Source: Pedobacter sp. SYSU D00535
Lineage (GTDB): Bacteria; Bacteroidota; Bacteroidia; Sphingobacteriales; Sphingobacteriaceae
DNA length: 64,000 nt
Reading direction: 5' to 3'
Assembly (NCBI RefSeq): GCF_017355855.1
Contig: NZ_JAFEWD010000001.1
Coordinates: 558,001 to 622,000 of the forward strand
The notes under the pieces: generated by a model
Told to the model about the DNA's origin: nothing
The model's input: the letters and a program-made list of their open reading frames with translations, nothing else
Database searches by the model: none
Program-made: the position numbers and the translations under genes
Part shown: positions 24,601 to 33,821 of the stretch, piece after piece
How the letters are laid out: the number at the start of each line of letters is the position of its first letter
Position numbering within the stretch: position 1 is the stretch's first letter

Positions 24601-27600
24601 TTACATCGGACGCCGTCTGTTCAAAACTTGAGTCATCTGCTCCTGAACTACCATGGTACTATCTGTCGGCCGGTTGGGGACAGGTGCAGGTGCAGGTGAA
24701 ACGGGTACAAAACCTTTGATGTAGCCCTTTTGTAGTAGAATTGGCAGTACGTGTTTCCCAGCCAAAGCCACTGCATCCGAGGAACCTTTTGTAGCCTCGA
24801 TCCGGATACAGGTAACGATGTAACCTGGCCCGATCGCTTTTGGAGCAAAGAAAACATACCATCCATCATTGATGCGCTCACCCTTCCAGACACGTTCTGG
24901 TGTGCCGGTTTTTCCCGCTACGGAAATGCCTAACTGGGCGACTTTATTTTCACTCTGCTTGATCATATATTCTTTGATCGAGGCTGCAAAAGCAGGATCC
25001 TTGGCAAGTTTCACGCCACCGCTTACCGATAATACCGAGTCGCTAATTTTCTGCACATACCTATTCTTCACAAGCATTCCGTTGTTTGCTATTCCGGCTG
25101 CTAAACGTGCTACCGCAGCTGGGGTAGCTACCAACTCGCCCTGTCCCCATGACATCCCTGAAATTCCTTTGGCCCGCGTGCGTCTTATATTATTGGGATC
25201 GTACTTCGGCTTTGTATTAAATTCAGTCCGCCGCCATAGCGCCTGCCACTTATCTTCCCTGGCTCCGGGTTCCTCCTGGCGTCCGTAGTAAAACCCGCCC
25301 ACGCCGTGTAAAAACATTCCTGTCTTTATATACAAGTCCGTCATCTCATTTTGCAACGCCTTTTCATTTGCCAGCTTTATGTAGAAAACGTTATTCGACT
25401 TAACCAAAGCCCGCTCCATCGAAATATTTCCTGTTTCATCTGGTTCGGGGCCACGTGTCCGGATACGCTCATTAGGAGCAACGGGATAAGTAAGATCGGC
25501 GGCAGCCATACCCAGCTTGTTAAATGCGGCCAGGGTAGTAGCGATTTTAGCGGTAGAACCAGGTTGAGTGGCATAAGTAAATCCCAAATCAGCTGTAGTC
25601 GTCCATCCCGCCAGACGGTTTTGCTCCCTGGAGGTCATCGTCAACAGCTCCCAGTTTTTTAGAGGAGGAAGCGGATAGACGGCCGAGGCAAGAACATCGC
25701 CACTGCTCGCCTCCATCACCACCACCGACACCCGGTTGTCCTTCAGAGAATCGTCGAGAGCAATGGATTTCTGAATACTGGTCTGCAAAGAGGCGTCCAT
25801 GGTTAGCTGCACGTCCCGATTTCGTTTTTTAAACTCCTCCACTTTCCTACTGTTAATACCTGCAAGCAGCAAGGGGGCTAATGCACTATAATCTCTTTTG
25901 GACACTGTCATTTCCTTTACTCCTCTTGGAAGAAAACGGTCTTCCCGGTAAGCACTGGCAATCACATCATAAGAGGTAGTAGGTGTCTCGAAACCTCGCA
26001 ACTCTGCCGCGTGTTCATATTCGGCAAAATAACCATTCGTGCTTCCGTAAAAGACTCCTGAGTTGGCGTCTCCCGTCCAGAAAAACATATGTTCGGCGAA
26101 GGGATAATACCGGTCGAGGCGCTTATGCATAGCAGAATCAAGATTATAGGATATGCCAGATGCTGAAAGTATTGATCTTTGTTGTTTAATTAACTCAGGC
26201 TTGCTGGTTGCCAGAATTCTTCCGTTCCGGTCGTACAATGAACCAGCTTGCAACTTATTCATCAGGATAGCAATGCGAGGGTTATAGCTAAACATCCTGC
26301 TGCCGCTTCTGTCGGCTACCAGCGCCGGCTGAACCACCCATTTCTTGTTACGGAAGAGGTAGCGGGAAACATTGATAGTAAGTAGGAAAACACCGATACA
26401 GGCTGCTGCTAGGGCCGGAATCAAATTCCTGTCTTGTTGTTTTGTTACGTAAGACATTTGGACCGCTGTCCCTTTTGCCATGGATGCCGAAAGCAAGAAT
26501 CCTGCGGCTAGCATATTAGCCACTAAAGAAGAGCCGCCGTAGCTTACAAAAGGCAGCGAGACTCCTGACAGTGGCAGTGCCCCCGTTGAGCCTCCTGCAA
26601 TCAACAAGAACTGCACGAACGTGCTGATTCCTATCCCTGCACAGAGATAGAACAGGAAAGGCGTCCCTGTCTGTCGTCCCACTAGTATGGAGCGGTGTAG
26701 ATAAACCAGGAACAGGATAAAAATGCAGATAATACCTGTCCAGCCAAATTCCTCGCCTAATGCTGGCAATACCATATCGGTGTGGGCTTCGGGGATAGTT
26801 TTGGCAAACCCTTCTCCTACTCCCTGCCCGGTTAATCCGCCACTCGCCATCGCCCAAATACCATTCGCTACGTGGTCGCCGCCAAACACTTCGTTATTCC
26901 AGGCATCTTCCCAAATTGCCTTCCGCTCCACCAACCGCCGCATAGGCCCCGGGAAAAGCTCAGCTAAATAAGGGATTTGATCCAGCAGCAAAAAACTTCC
27001 GATAACTACCAGAGCCATTACGGAAGACTCACTCAACTGTCGCCGTTTCCACAGCGATACTCCGGCAAGAATGACGATGGTAACCAGCGTTGCGACCCAT
27101 ATTGAGGTGAAGATCCAGGCAGACAACACGTAGAGAACAACCGATGCTGCCATGAACATAAAGTCGCCACGCGAAAACGAAAACAGGACAATGAAGGTGA
27201 AACAAATCACCATTGCAGGACCTAAATCGCCGAGCACCAGAAAGAAAAAGATCGATACGAGAATTGCGATAAGCGCGAACGAAAAGAACGTCCAGCGCTT
27301 TTTCCAATTCGTGTATTCACTGATAAACCGCTCGTTTGTGGCAAAGAAACCGGCGAGAAACAAAATGATTGAATACTTAACCAGTTCACTTGGCTGGAAT
27401 CCGAAAAGATTCACCTTTACACCGCTACCCTCCGGTCCTGCTCCAAAAAGAATGGTAAGAAACAAAAGACCTGTCGCCAGGACAGCCCATGGCCAGCCAT
27501 TGGCAGCTTTTTTATTGTTCCGAAAAATGAAGAGGCGGTATAGAGGAGAATCAACAGTAAATCGACGAATGTTAAACATCATCAGGACTCCGATAATCAC

Positions 27601-28752
27601 CACACCGATGCCGAAATAAATCAAAGTGTCCTTTGCCAGAAAACGATCCCGCAGCGGGTCTTGCAAACTCAGCAGGGTGATAAATGAAAGCCCGGTCAAC
27701 AGCATGAGGATCGGCAGGATCAGTGGATCTGCCTGTTTGAATCGCACAGTAAAAAGAAGATGTAACAGAAAAAAGCCCAAAAAGAACCCGGCGACAATGA
27801 TTCCATACCAGGAGTTGTACTCTTTCGGAGTTCGAACAATTAACGATCGCTCCTTTTTCAGGATATTAAAATCGCGGGTAGACAGGAGACGAACCGTATG
27901 AGGCGCCTGGTAGAAGTCAAAAGTTTCAGTACCGTCCAGTTCCTGCACTCCCTGCGACTGGCCGAACTGAAACCCGGGTTGCAATGGCAACACTTCAAAG
28001 GCTTTATCCGCCGGCAATCCTGCAAATGAATAGCGACCGTTCTTGTCCGTTCTCGCATAGGCTGTTAGGGATTGAAGTTGACGGTTATTGGCGGAATCAA
28101 GCAGGTAAGTCCTTCGAAAGTCCTCTCCCTTCTCCACTACAGACTTAAAAACCTGGGTCACTTCTTCGCTGTAAGCACTATCCTGTGGAAGAATCATCTC
28201 CAATCTCACAAGCACTCCGGATACAGCCTCGTCGTCTTTGTTGAGAACCTGACCTTTTATACGGTTTGATCCCATCCCTACGTTCGTCTCAGCATTTACA
28301 GCCATCGGGCTTGTCCTCTCCGTTACGAAAAGAGCAGAATCCGCACCTGTATAGCCGAGGAAAGAACGTGAGGCAGTCACCCGCTTTTTAAATGACTCCC
28401 CTCCGCTTTGAAAGGCATCATCCGCAACTACATAATATTTCCGCTTATTTAGTTCCCCAATGTTATCTATCTGATTTGTCTCCGAACTACGCACTTTGCC
28501 CACTACCGAGGAGATGAGCTCTATGTCTTTTTTCTCTTCGAAATAATAACCCTTCTGCAGCAAGGTCCTGATCCCTTCAGAAATATTAAGACTGTTCAAA
28601 TTTACCATAGTTCCGGCCTTTAGCCGCTGCGCTACGTCTTCGAAATCGCGCTGGTGTACGCTGTATAGCTGAAAAAAAAGCAATCCCAACACAAGCGTAT
28701 TGAGCAGTAAAAACAAACGTTCGGTACCTCTTCTATTAGTATTTTCTGTCAT
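24601..28752 (-). CDS. SEDS glycosyltransferase (FtsW/RodA) fused to class B penicillin-binding protein
   Basis: 1383 residues. A membrane helix at 12-30 is followed by an extracytoplasmic region (about 35-310) holding a carboxypeptidase-regulatory/prealbumin-like beta domain (about 163-260; RIKGQVLNKDDEAVSGVLV, RTDKNGRYSFAGLP). A SEDS module (about 315-765) has PSELVKY, the catalytic-loop EAHTD (D659, matching the essential RodA/FtsW Asp) and the signature SLPFVSYGGSSL. A helix at 778-797 leads into a PBP: dimerisation-type region (about 835-960) and transpeptidase (about 1000-1345) with S1066-TAK, S1119-NN and K1281-TG. All catalytic motifs of both enzymes are intact, so one chain can polymerise and crosslink peptidoglycan. 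A Pro-rich tail ends it. SEDS and PBP are normally separate proteins. Confidence 0.95.
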   Translation of the reverse strand: MTENTNRRGTERLFLLLNTLVLGLLFFQLYSVHQRDFEDVAQRLKAGTMVNLNSLNISEGIRTLLQKGYYFEEKKDIELISSVVGKVRSSETNQIDNIGELNKRKYYVVADDAFQSGGESFKKRVTASRSFLGYTGADSALFVTERTSPMAVNAETNVGMGSNRIKGQVLNKDDEAVSGVLVRLEMILPQDSAYSEEVTQVFKSVVEKGEDFRRTYLLDSANNRQLQSLTAYARTDKNGRYSFAGLPADKAFEVLPLQPGFQFGQSQGVQELDGTETFDFYQAPHTVRLLSTRDFNILKKERSLIVRTPKEYNSWYGIIVAGFFLGFFLLHLLFTVRFKQADPLILPILMLLTGLSFITLLSLQDPLRDRFLAKDTLIYFGIGVVIIGVLMMFNIRRFTVDSPLYRLFIFRNNKKAANGWPWAVLATGLLFLTILFGAGPEGSGVKVNLFGFQPSELVKYSIILFLAGFFATNERFISEYTNWKKRWTFFSFALIAILVSIFFFLVLGDLGPAMVICFTFIVLFSFSRGDFMFMAASVVLYVLSAWIFTSIWVATLVTIVILAGVSLWKRRQLSESSVMALVVIGSFLLLDQIPYLAELFPGPMRRLVERKAIWEDAWNNEVFGGDHVANGIWAMASGGLTGQGVGEGFAKTIPEAHTDMVLPALGEEFGWTGIICIFILFLVYLHRSILVGRQTGTPFLFYLCAGIGISTFVQFLLIAGGSTGALPLSGVSLPFVSYGGSSLVANMLAAGFLLSASMAKGTAVQMSYVTKQQDRNLIPALAAACIGVFLLTINVSRYLFRNKKWVVQPALVADRSGSRMFSYNPRIAILMNKLQAGSLYDRNGRILATSKPELIKQQRSILSASGISYNLDSAMHKRLDRYYPFAEHMFFWTGDANSGVFYGSTNGYFAEYEHAAELRGFETPTTSYDVIASAYREDRFLPRGVKEMTVSKRDYSALAPLLLAGINSRKVEEFKKRNRDVQLTMDASLQTSIQKSIALDDSLKDNRVSVVVMEASSGDVLASAVYPLPPLKNWELLTMTSREQNRLAGWTTTADLGFTYATQPGSTAKIATTLAAFNKLGMAAADLTYPVAPNERIRTRGPEPDETGNISMERALVKSNNVFYIKLANEKALQNEMTDLYIKTGMFLHGVGGFYYGRQEEPGAREDKWQALWRRTEFNTKPKYDPNNIRRTRAKGISGMSWGQGELVATPAAVARLAAGIANNGMLVKNRYVQKISDSVLSVSGGVKLAKDPAFAASIKEYMIKQSENKVAQLGISVAGKTGTPERVWKGERINDGWYVFFAPKAIGPGYIVTCIRIEATKGSSDAVALAGKHVLPILLQKGYIKGFVPVSPAPAPVPNRPTDSTMVVQEQMTQVLNRRRPM

Positions 28753-28761
28753 TGTTGCATT

Positions 28762-29871
28762 CTATTCGATTACTGGATCCACCCTTTTAGTGGTATCCAT
28801 AAGTATTAAACTGTCACTCGCCATTCCTTCCTCCGTCGCACTTTGTTCTGTAGTATCAGGTGTTGGGGCCTTTTCATTTTCAGAGCCACCCCTGTTGGTG
28901 AGCAAGAAAATGATCACAAGCAGAAATATCAGGCAAAGCCCGGCCAGAACAAAAACATAGGGATTGTAGCTTTTCTTTACAGGCTGCTGTACCGGCTGAC
29001 CCTCTAGGGGCTTTGATACAATCACTTGAGGGGGTACGGAGACAGGTTGTGGCTTTGCTTCGTTAAGCGGCCGTTTCACTTGCCGGTTTTTGGGTGGTTT
29101 GATCACCTTCGCCTTCACCGGCTTTTTACTGTTATGGACGAGTACGACGGTGATATTATCCTTTCCACCGTTTTGATTGGCTGCCGACACCAGTTGGTTT
29201 CCCTTTTGTTCCAGACTGGAAGCGCTGCTCAATATCGAGGTGATTTCATGCTTATTAACCAGATCGGTAAGACCATCGCTGCATAGCAGCAAAGTATCTC
29301 CGGGAAGAAAAGGCGACTGTCCCGTCTCGATATAATCCTTCTGAAGTTGTATCTGTTGGCCGAAGCCAAGCGCCTTGTTGATTTCGTTCCGTTTGGGATG
29401 CTTCATCGCAGATTCTTCCGACAGCCGGCCGCTATCCTCGAGGAAGCCAACAAAAGAATGATCTTTGGTCACCTTCACTAATGAATGATCGCGAAGCAGA
29501 TAGAGCCGTGTATCACCCACGTGGGCATAATAAAACAGGTTATTCTCTACGTCCACTACAGCCAGCGTTAGTACGCAGGCCATCTTATCATACTGCTTTA
29601 TCTGCTGCTTCTCTTCCTGTATGCGTTCATTAGCGGAGGAAAAAGCTTCCTTCATTGTATTGATAATGTTGGAAACCGGCTCCTTCAAATGCCTCTGAAT
29701 GGCGTCCTTTGCAATAGCTGCAGCTACCTCTCCACCCACATATCCTCCAACGCCGTCGATCACACAAGCGATAATGAAGCGATCGCCCATCGCCTTTTCG
29801 GCAATAAAGGTATCTTCATTATTGTCGCGAAGCTTGCCAGTATCCGTAATCCCAAAGAAATTTTCAGCCAT
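28762..29871 (-). CDS. PP2C-type Ser/Thr protein phosphatase with membrane anchor
   Basis: 369 residues. The PP2C domain (about 1-250) shows the metal-binding motifs GKLRDNNEDTF (D16/E19/D20), VIDGVGGYVGGEVA (D39-G40), LLCSDGLTDLV and GGKDNITVVLV, the full set for a manganese-dependent phosphatase. A basic Pro-rich linker, one transmembrane helix (about 302-325) and a short acidic tail follow. It is the counterpart of PstP and probably reverses the kinase of the same operon. Only 9 bases separate it from the SEDS-PBP gene. Confidence 0.93.
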   Translation of the reverse strand: MAENFFGITDTGKLRDNNEDTFIAEKAMGDRFIIACVIDGVGGYVGGEVAAAIAKDAIQRHLKEPVSNIINTMKEAFSSANERIQEEKQQIKQYDKMACVLTLAVVDVENNLFYYAHVGDTRLYLLRDHSLVKVTKDHSFVGFLEDSGRLSEESAMKHPKRNEINKALGFGQQIQLQKDYIETGQSPFLPGDTLLLCSDGLTDLVNKHEITSILSSASSLEQKGNQLVSAANQNGGKDNITVVLVHNSKKPVKAKVIKPPKNRQVKRPLNEAKPQPVSVPPQVIVSKPLEGQPVQQPVKKSYNPYVFVLAGLCLIFLLVIIFLLTNRGGSENEKAPTPDTTEQSATEEGMASDSLILMDTTKRVDPVIE

Positions 29872-29963
29872 TGCGCTTATGAGTATTTTTTATATCCCTG
29901 AAATGCATGATCAGCAGGAAAATGCATATGGCCAGGAGAGAAGCTGATAAAATATATGACATA

Positions 29964-30920
29964 CTAGGATTTGAAAATATTTACACCCACGATCCCATTC
30001 AGCAACATCCGCGAATTGACGGGAAGTTCTGTCCACTCCGGTTTATCCGCGTCGCTTCTTTTTACTTCCCGCTCGTTAAGCAGCGTTTTTTCACCGAAGG
30101 ATGCCAGGTAAAAGCGGTCTTCCTTCTTGTTATACTTGATGCGTAAGTGCGGTGAATCCACCCAATCGGATGGAATTTTGAAAATAAAGGACCCTTCCCG
30201 TGTTTCATCTTTGCCAGAAATCAGGATGTCTTCATCCTTCATGAAAAACTCTACTTTTTTTCCGGCAAAAGCTTTATCGGGAACAATGGTTTCAAAGCGA
30301 GCAAAGCCGTTCACATTTCCGGTGGTGGTAGTGCTGCGCTCATCATACTCCAGCTCGTTGATATAGGGAAGTTCGTAATAGCCCTCGCTATAAAAGGTAA
30401 AGCCTTTCAGCACATCCTGGCTTACATCAAACGTTTCCGCAATCCCTGTCTGTCTCGGTATAAAAGTGACCCTCAGATTTTCCTCTTTCTGCGTACCACC
30501 ACCTGGAAGCAACTTGCCGATAAACCCTTTGTCGCCCGGACCATAATCGGGATGTGAGACAAAACGGAACACCCACTTGCTGCTGGATGGCTCTACTGTT
30601 TTTCCCTGGCTCGCGTGCTCCTGCAAAATCTCATAAAACTTCTTAACCGACTCGTGCACGATAATACCGAAGATGCCTTTGCGGTTATCCATAAAAAGCC
30701 TGTAATCGTCCTGATTGAAGCTGATGATGAACTCGTGATAGAAAACCACCCGGTCGCCGAAAGAAAGCTCCGCGATTGATTCTTTAAATTTTTCAATGAT
30801 ATATTTATAGACGTCGTTGGGCGTCATGGTTTGTGGACTATTTAGAGCTGAGGTACCCTCATCGCTCAAAAACCACTCGTGTAACCCAATACGTTGCCAA
30901 AAAGATGGTTTCTCGTTCAT
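29964..30920 (-). CDS. FHA-like accessory protein, first gene of the kinase operon
   Basis: 318 residues from the ATG at 30920 (the frame runs 11 codons further to a TTG). No signal or membrane segment. The N-terminal part (about 30-120) has FYHEFIISFNQDDYRLFMDN and a following helix, reminiscent of the DUF3662 region of actinobacterial FhaA. The C-terminal 75 residues (SPHLRIKYNKKEDRFYLASF ... NSRMLLNGIVGVNIFKS) follow the strand order of a degenerate FHA domain but lack the Ser-x-x-His core, so phosphothreonine binding is doubtful. Both links are my inference from pattern only. It precedes the PP2C gene by 92 bases. Confidence 0.55.
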   Translation of the reverse strand: MNEKPSFWQRIGLHEWFLSDEGTSALNSPQTMTPNDVYKYIIEKFKESIAELSFGDRVVFYHEFIISFNQDDYRLFMDNRKGIFGIIVHESVKKFYEILQEHASQGKTVEPSSSKWVFRFVSHPDYGPGDKGFIGKLLPGGGTQKEENLRVTFIPRQTGIAETFDVSQDVLKGFTFYSEGYYELPYINELEYDERSTTTTGNVNGFARFETIVPDKAFAGKKVEFFMKDEDILISGKDETREGSFIFKIPSDWVDSPHLRIKYNKKEDRFYLASFGEKTLLNEREVKRSDADKPEWTELPVNSRMLLNGIVGVNIFKS

Positions 30921-31035
30921 GTGTGTTTTAAAAGACTTATTTAGAACCAACAAACTCAGAGAAGTGTTTGGAGTGGTCCATATAATCCGGTAGTGCCACA
31001 GATTAGAATTTTTAGGAAAATCAGGGCAAATGACA

Positions 31036-31599
31036 CTACTTCTTCATCTCTTCCAGCTTCTTGATGCAGTCGTCAACCGTGCTTCTGGCAATTTGATACA
31101 GCTGCCAGTTTCCGTCGGGTATTACCTTTAGCAAGTTGCGGCATTCCCGGATAAAAACGGATCCAAAATCAGGATCTCTCTCAACAATCTCCTTGCAGTT
31201 ATCAATAATATCAGCATACTTAATCGTTTGAGAATCTGGACTAGTAACTTTAATTCTTGCTGCCTCCTTCGTCTTGCGCTTCCGACGGTTCCATTGGGGA
31301 TATTTATCCTTTACATAAACGTCGGTAAGCTCAACAACCAGTTTGACAGCTCTTTCCGCCTGCTCATTTCCCAATAAGCCGAGCAAAAAATTGAAGATTT
31401 CTTCCTTCCTGACAGGCGTATCCTCTAGCACATCATGCAGCAAGGCAGCAGCCAGGATTGGAAGATCATTGGTATAGGCTTGGCAAATTTCCATTACCCT
31501 AATGGGATGAACGATATACCGATCGGGTGTATATTTCCGTGTCTGATCGCCATGTGCCCTATCGGCGAAGTTTTTTATCTGTTCGAGAACCGCCTCCAT
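31036..31599 (-). CDS. HD-domain phosphohydrolase, Mesh1/small alarmone hydrolase-like
   Basis: 187 residues forming one HD domain. RKYTPDRYIVHPIRVMEI supplies the first His, AAALLHDVLEDTPV the HD pair and the ED motif, and the later SQTIKYADIIDNCKEI the final Asp; this is the RelA/SpoT hydrolase pattern in the short Mesh1 form. It may hydrolyse (p)ppGpp or NADPH-type substrates. There is no synthetase domain. It lies 115 bases upstream of the kinase operon on the same strand, but I saw no proof that it is co-transcribed. Confidence 0.75.
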   Translation of the reverse strand: MEAVLEQIKNFADRAHGDQTRKYTPDRYIVHPIRVMEICQAYTNDLPILAAALLHDVLEDTPVRKEEIFNFLLGLLGNEQAERAVKLVVELTDVYVKDKYPQWNRRKRKTKEAARIKVTSPDSQTIKYADIIDNCKEIVERDPDFGSVFIRECRNLLKVIPDGNWQLYQIARSTVDDCIKKLEEMKK

Positions 31600-31743
31600 A
31601 CCCTTCTAGAAGCAGCAGGTATGCAAAAAAGTTTTTAAGAACCTTTGACAGCGGATAAGGCCAAATTCTGGTAACAATAGCGCCGAGGTTCTGTTAATAA
31701 CAAAAACCTCTATTACATCTTTACGGCATTAAGAGCAATACCT

Positions 31744-33396
31744 ATGAGTATCTCAGATAATAATTACCTCTGGTGGCAAACGGGCGTTATCTATCAAATC
31801 TATCCAAGGTCCTACCAGGATAGCAACGGCGACGGAATCGGCGACCTGCAGGGTATCATCCAACGATTAGATTATCTCAAATGGCTGGGCGTCTCGGCGG
31901 TTTGGCTTTCGCCGATCTTTTCTTCGCCGATGGCAGATTTTGGTTATGACATTTCCGACTACCAAAATATTCATCCTCTATTCGGCTCCCTTGATGATTT
32001 CGACCAGCTGCTGGAGGAGGTGCATTCCCGGGAGATGAAGCTACTACTCGACCTGGTGCCGAACCACACATCCGATCAGCATCCCTGGTTCCTTGAGTCG
32101 CGTTCATCCAAAGACAACCCTAAACGCGACTGGTATATATGGCACGATGCGTCCCCTGACGGCTCCTATCCGAACAACTGGCTTGCTGTTTTTGGTGGCA
32201 GCGCATGGGAGTGGGACGAGCATACGCAGCAATATTATTACCACGGTTTTTTAAAAGAGCAGCCTGATCTGAACTGGCGTAACCCCGAGGTGGAGGAGGC
32301 AATGCTGAACATGATGCGCTTTTGGCTCGACAAAGGTGTTGACGGATTTCGAGTTGATGTAATTTGGCATATAATCAAGGACAAGAAGCTGAAAAACAAT
32401 CCAGTAAACGAATACTACAACCCTCAAGATTCCACCTACAATCAAGTGATTCCTATCTATTCTACGGACCAGCCGGAAGTGCACGATATAGTAAGAAAAA
32501 TGAGGGAAGTAATCGACTCATACGATGGGCGATTACTGATCGGCGAAATTTACCTGCCAATTCACAGGCTCATAATGTACTACGGCGAGAACAATAACGA
32601 AGCTCACCTCCCTTTCAACTTTCAGCTTATTTCACTTCCCTGGAATGCAAGGCAGATCGCAGCGGCGGTACACGAATATGAAAAAGCCCTGCCTGAAAAT
32701 GGTTGGCCGAATTGGGTGTTGGGTAACCATGACCAGTCAAGGATTGCAAGTAGAGTTGGCCTAGACCAAGCCCGGGTGGCGGCTATGCTTTTACTCACTC
32801 TCCGAGGGACGCCCACCATCTATTACGGGGATGAAATCGGAATGAGAGACGTGCCCATACCTGCAGAAGAAGTGCAGGACCCGCAGGGTTTGAACATGCC
32901 TGATAAGAACTTAAGCCGCGATCCTTTTAGAACACCAATGCAATGGGATAGCTCAGAAAACAGTGGATTTACAACAAGCAGACCTTGGCTCAGACTCGAT
33001 CGGGCTTATAGAAGATTTAACGTTGAGTCGATGAGAGCTGATCCTTGCTCCATCCTCTCCCTGTATAAACGGTTGATTGAAAAACGACAACAGGAGCCCT
33101 CACTCACGTACGGCAGTTATACGCCCCTGTTCTCTGATGCGCAAGTGATGGCCTACTTACGCCATGCAGAAGGGCATCATAAATTCCTTATTGTGCTGAA
33201 CCTGACACATCGCCCTTGTTATGTCGATAGTAGCAAAATAGAGGCTCTGCAGTCGCTGAGAGGCACTATTGAGGTTGCTACTCTTCCAGAACTCGAAGGG
33301 TCTGAATTACATAATAAGTTCACGATGGGCGGAGATGAGGGAATCCTGGTGAGGCTTAGAAATGAAGGCCAAGCATTTTTCCCGTCAACGAATTAG
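31744..33396 (+). CDS. GH13 alpha-glucosidase (oligo-1,6-glucosidase/alpha-amylase family)
   Basis: The 550-residue cytoplasmic protein has the GH13 (beta/alpha)8 barrel with conserved regions in order: DLVPNHTSDQHPW (I), GFRVDVIWHI with the nucleophile Asp (II), LLIGEIYLP with the acid/base Glu (III) and VLGNHDQSR with the transition-state Asp (IV). An inserted B domain (about 105-175, DWYIWHD) and a C-terminal beta domain complete it. It most resembles alpha-1,4 or alpha-1,6-glucosidases acting on short maltodextrins. It stands alone with no transporter or SusD partner. Confidence 0.92.
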   Translation: MSISDNNYLWWQTGVIYQIYPRSYQDSNGDGIGDLQGIIQRLDYLKWLGVSAVWLSPIFSSPMADFGYDISDYQNIHPLFGSLDDFDQLLEEVHSREMKLLLDLVPNHTSDQHPWFLESRSSKDNPKRDWYIWHDASPDGSYPNNWLAVFGGSAWEWDEHTQQYYYHGFLKEQPDLNWRNPEVEEAMLNMMRFWLDKGVDGFRVDVIWHIIKDKKLKNNPVNEYYNPQDSTYNQVIPIYSTDQPEVHDIVRKMREVIDSYDGRLLIGEIYLPIHRLIMYYGENNNEAHLPFNFQLISLPWNARQIAAAVHEYEKALPENGWPNWVLGNHDQSRIASRVGLDQARVAAMLLLTLRGTPTIYYGDEIGMRDVPIPAEEVQDPQGLNMPDKNLSRDPFRTPMQWDSSENSGFTTSRPWLRLDRAYRRFNVESMRADPCSILSLYKRLIEKRQQEPSLTYGSYTPLFSDAQVMAYLRHAEGHHKFLIVLNLTHRPCYVDSSKIEALQSLRGTIEVATLPELEGSELHNKFTMGGDEGILVRLRNEGQAFFPSTN

Positions 33397-33511
33397 CACC
33401 ATCTTGTAAAACTGCTTAAAGGAGATTATGGAAGGCCTAAATAGATGAGCCCTAACAATTCCTTCAACGCTTCTTAACAATCGCTTAACAGCTAAGCTAT
33501 ATTCTTGTAGT

Positions 33512-33751
33512 GTGAACGACAAAGGAATAACAACGGATCAACTGGTTGTCTTGCTGCAAAGATTGTCTACGTATAATGAGGCTATAGGCGCCTACTGCGG
33601 GAGGATTAACAAAGCAAGAGGTATCATTGCTAAAACCACGACCGGCCCCGTCTATATATCCAAAAAGCAAATTCAGAAGTTCTCGAAGGATGAGACACTC
33701 CTTGATGACTTAGAACTTTCTGCCATTGCTCAAAACTTTCGCTTGTACTAG
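33512..33751 (+). CDS. Small hypothetical protein
   Basis: 79 residues with a GTG start and helical, mixed-charge composition; no motif recognised. A near-consensus -7 box (TATTCTTG, 33500-33507) sits only a few bases upstream, so the mRNA would be nearly leaderless if this start is correct. A strong terminator follows the stop codon by 30 bases, which supports a real single-gene unit. The 115 bases before it hold no gene. Confidence 0.55.
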   Translation: MNDKGITTDQLVVLLQRLSTYNEAIGAYCGRINKARGIIAKTTTGPVYISKKQIQKFSKDETLLDDLELSAIAQNFRLY

Positions 33752-33781
33752 TTTGAACCCTATATCTTGAACCTTAAGCGC

Positions 33782-33813
33782 ATGCCCCCTGCAGTCCAGG
33801 GGGCATTTTTTTT
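33782..33813 (+). terminator. Strong Rho-independent terminator
   Basis: ATGCCCCCT (33782-33790) pairs perfectly with AGGGGGCAT (33798-33806) and is followed by eight T's. It separates the small plus-strand gene from the convergent esterase-like gene ending at 33822. Confidence 0.92.
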
Positions 33814-33821
33814 GCTCTCGA

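Noticed and set aside
27152-27619. 155-codon frame opposite the SEDS-PBP gene
   Set aside because: Basic, low-complexity shadow of the transmembrane coding region on the other strand.
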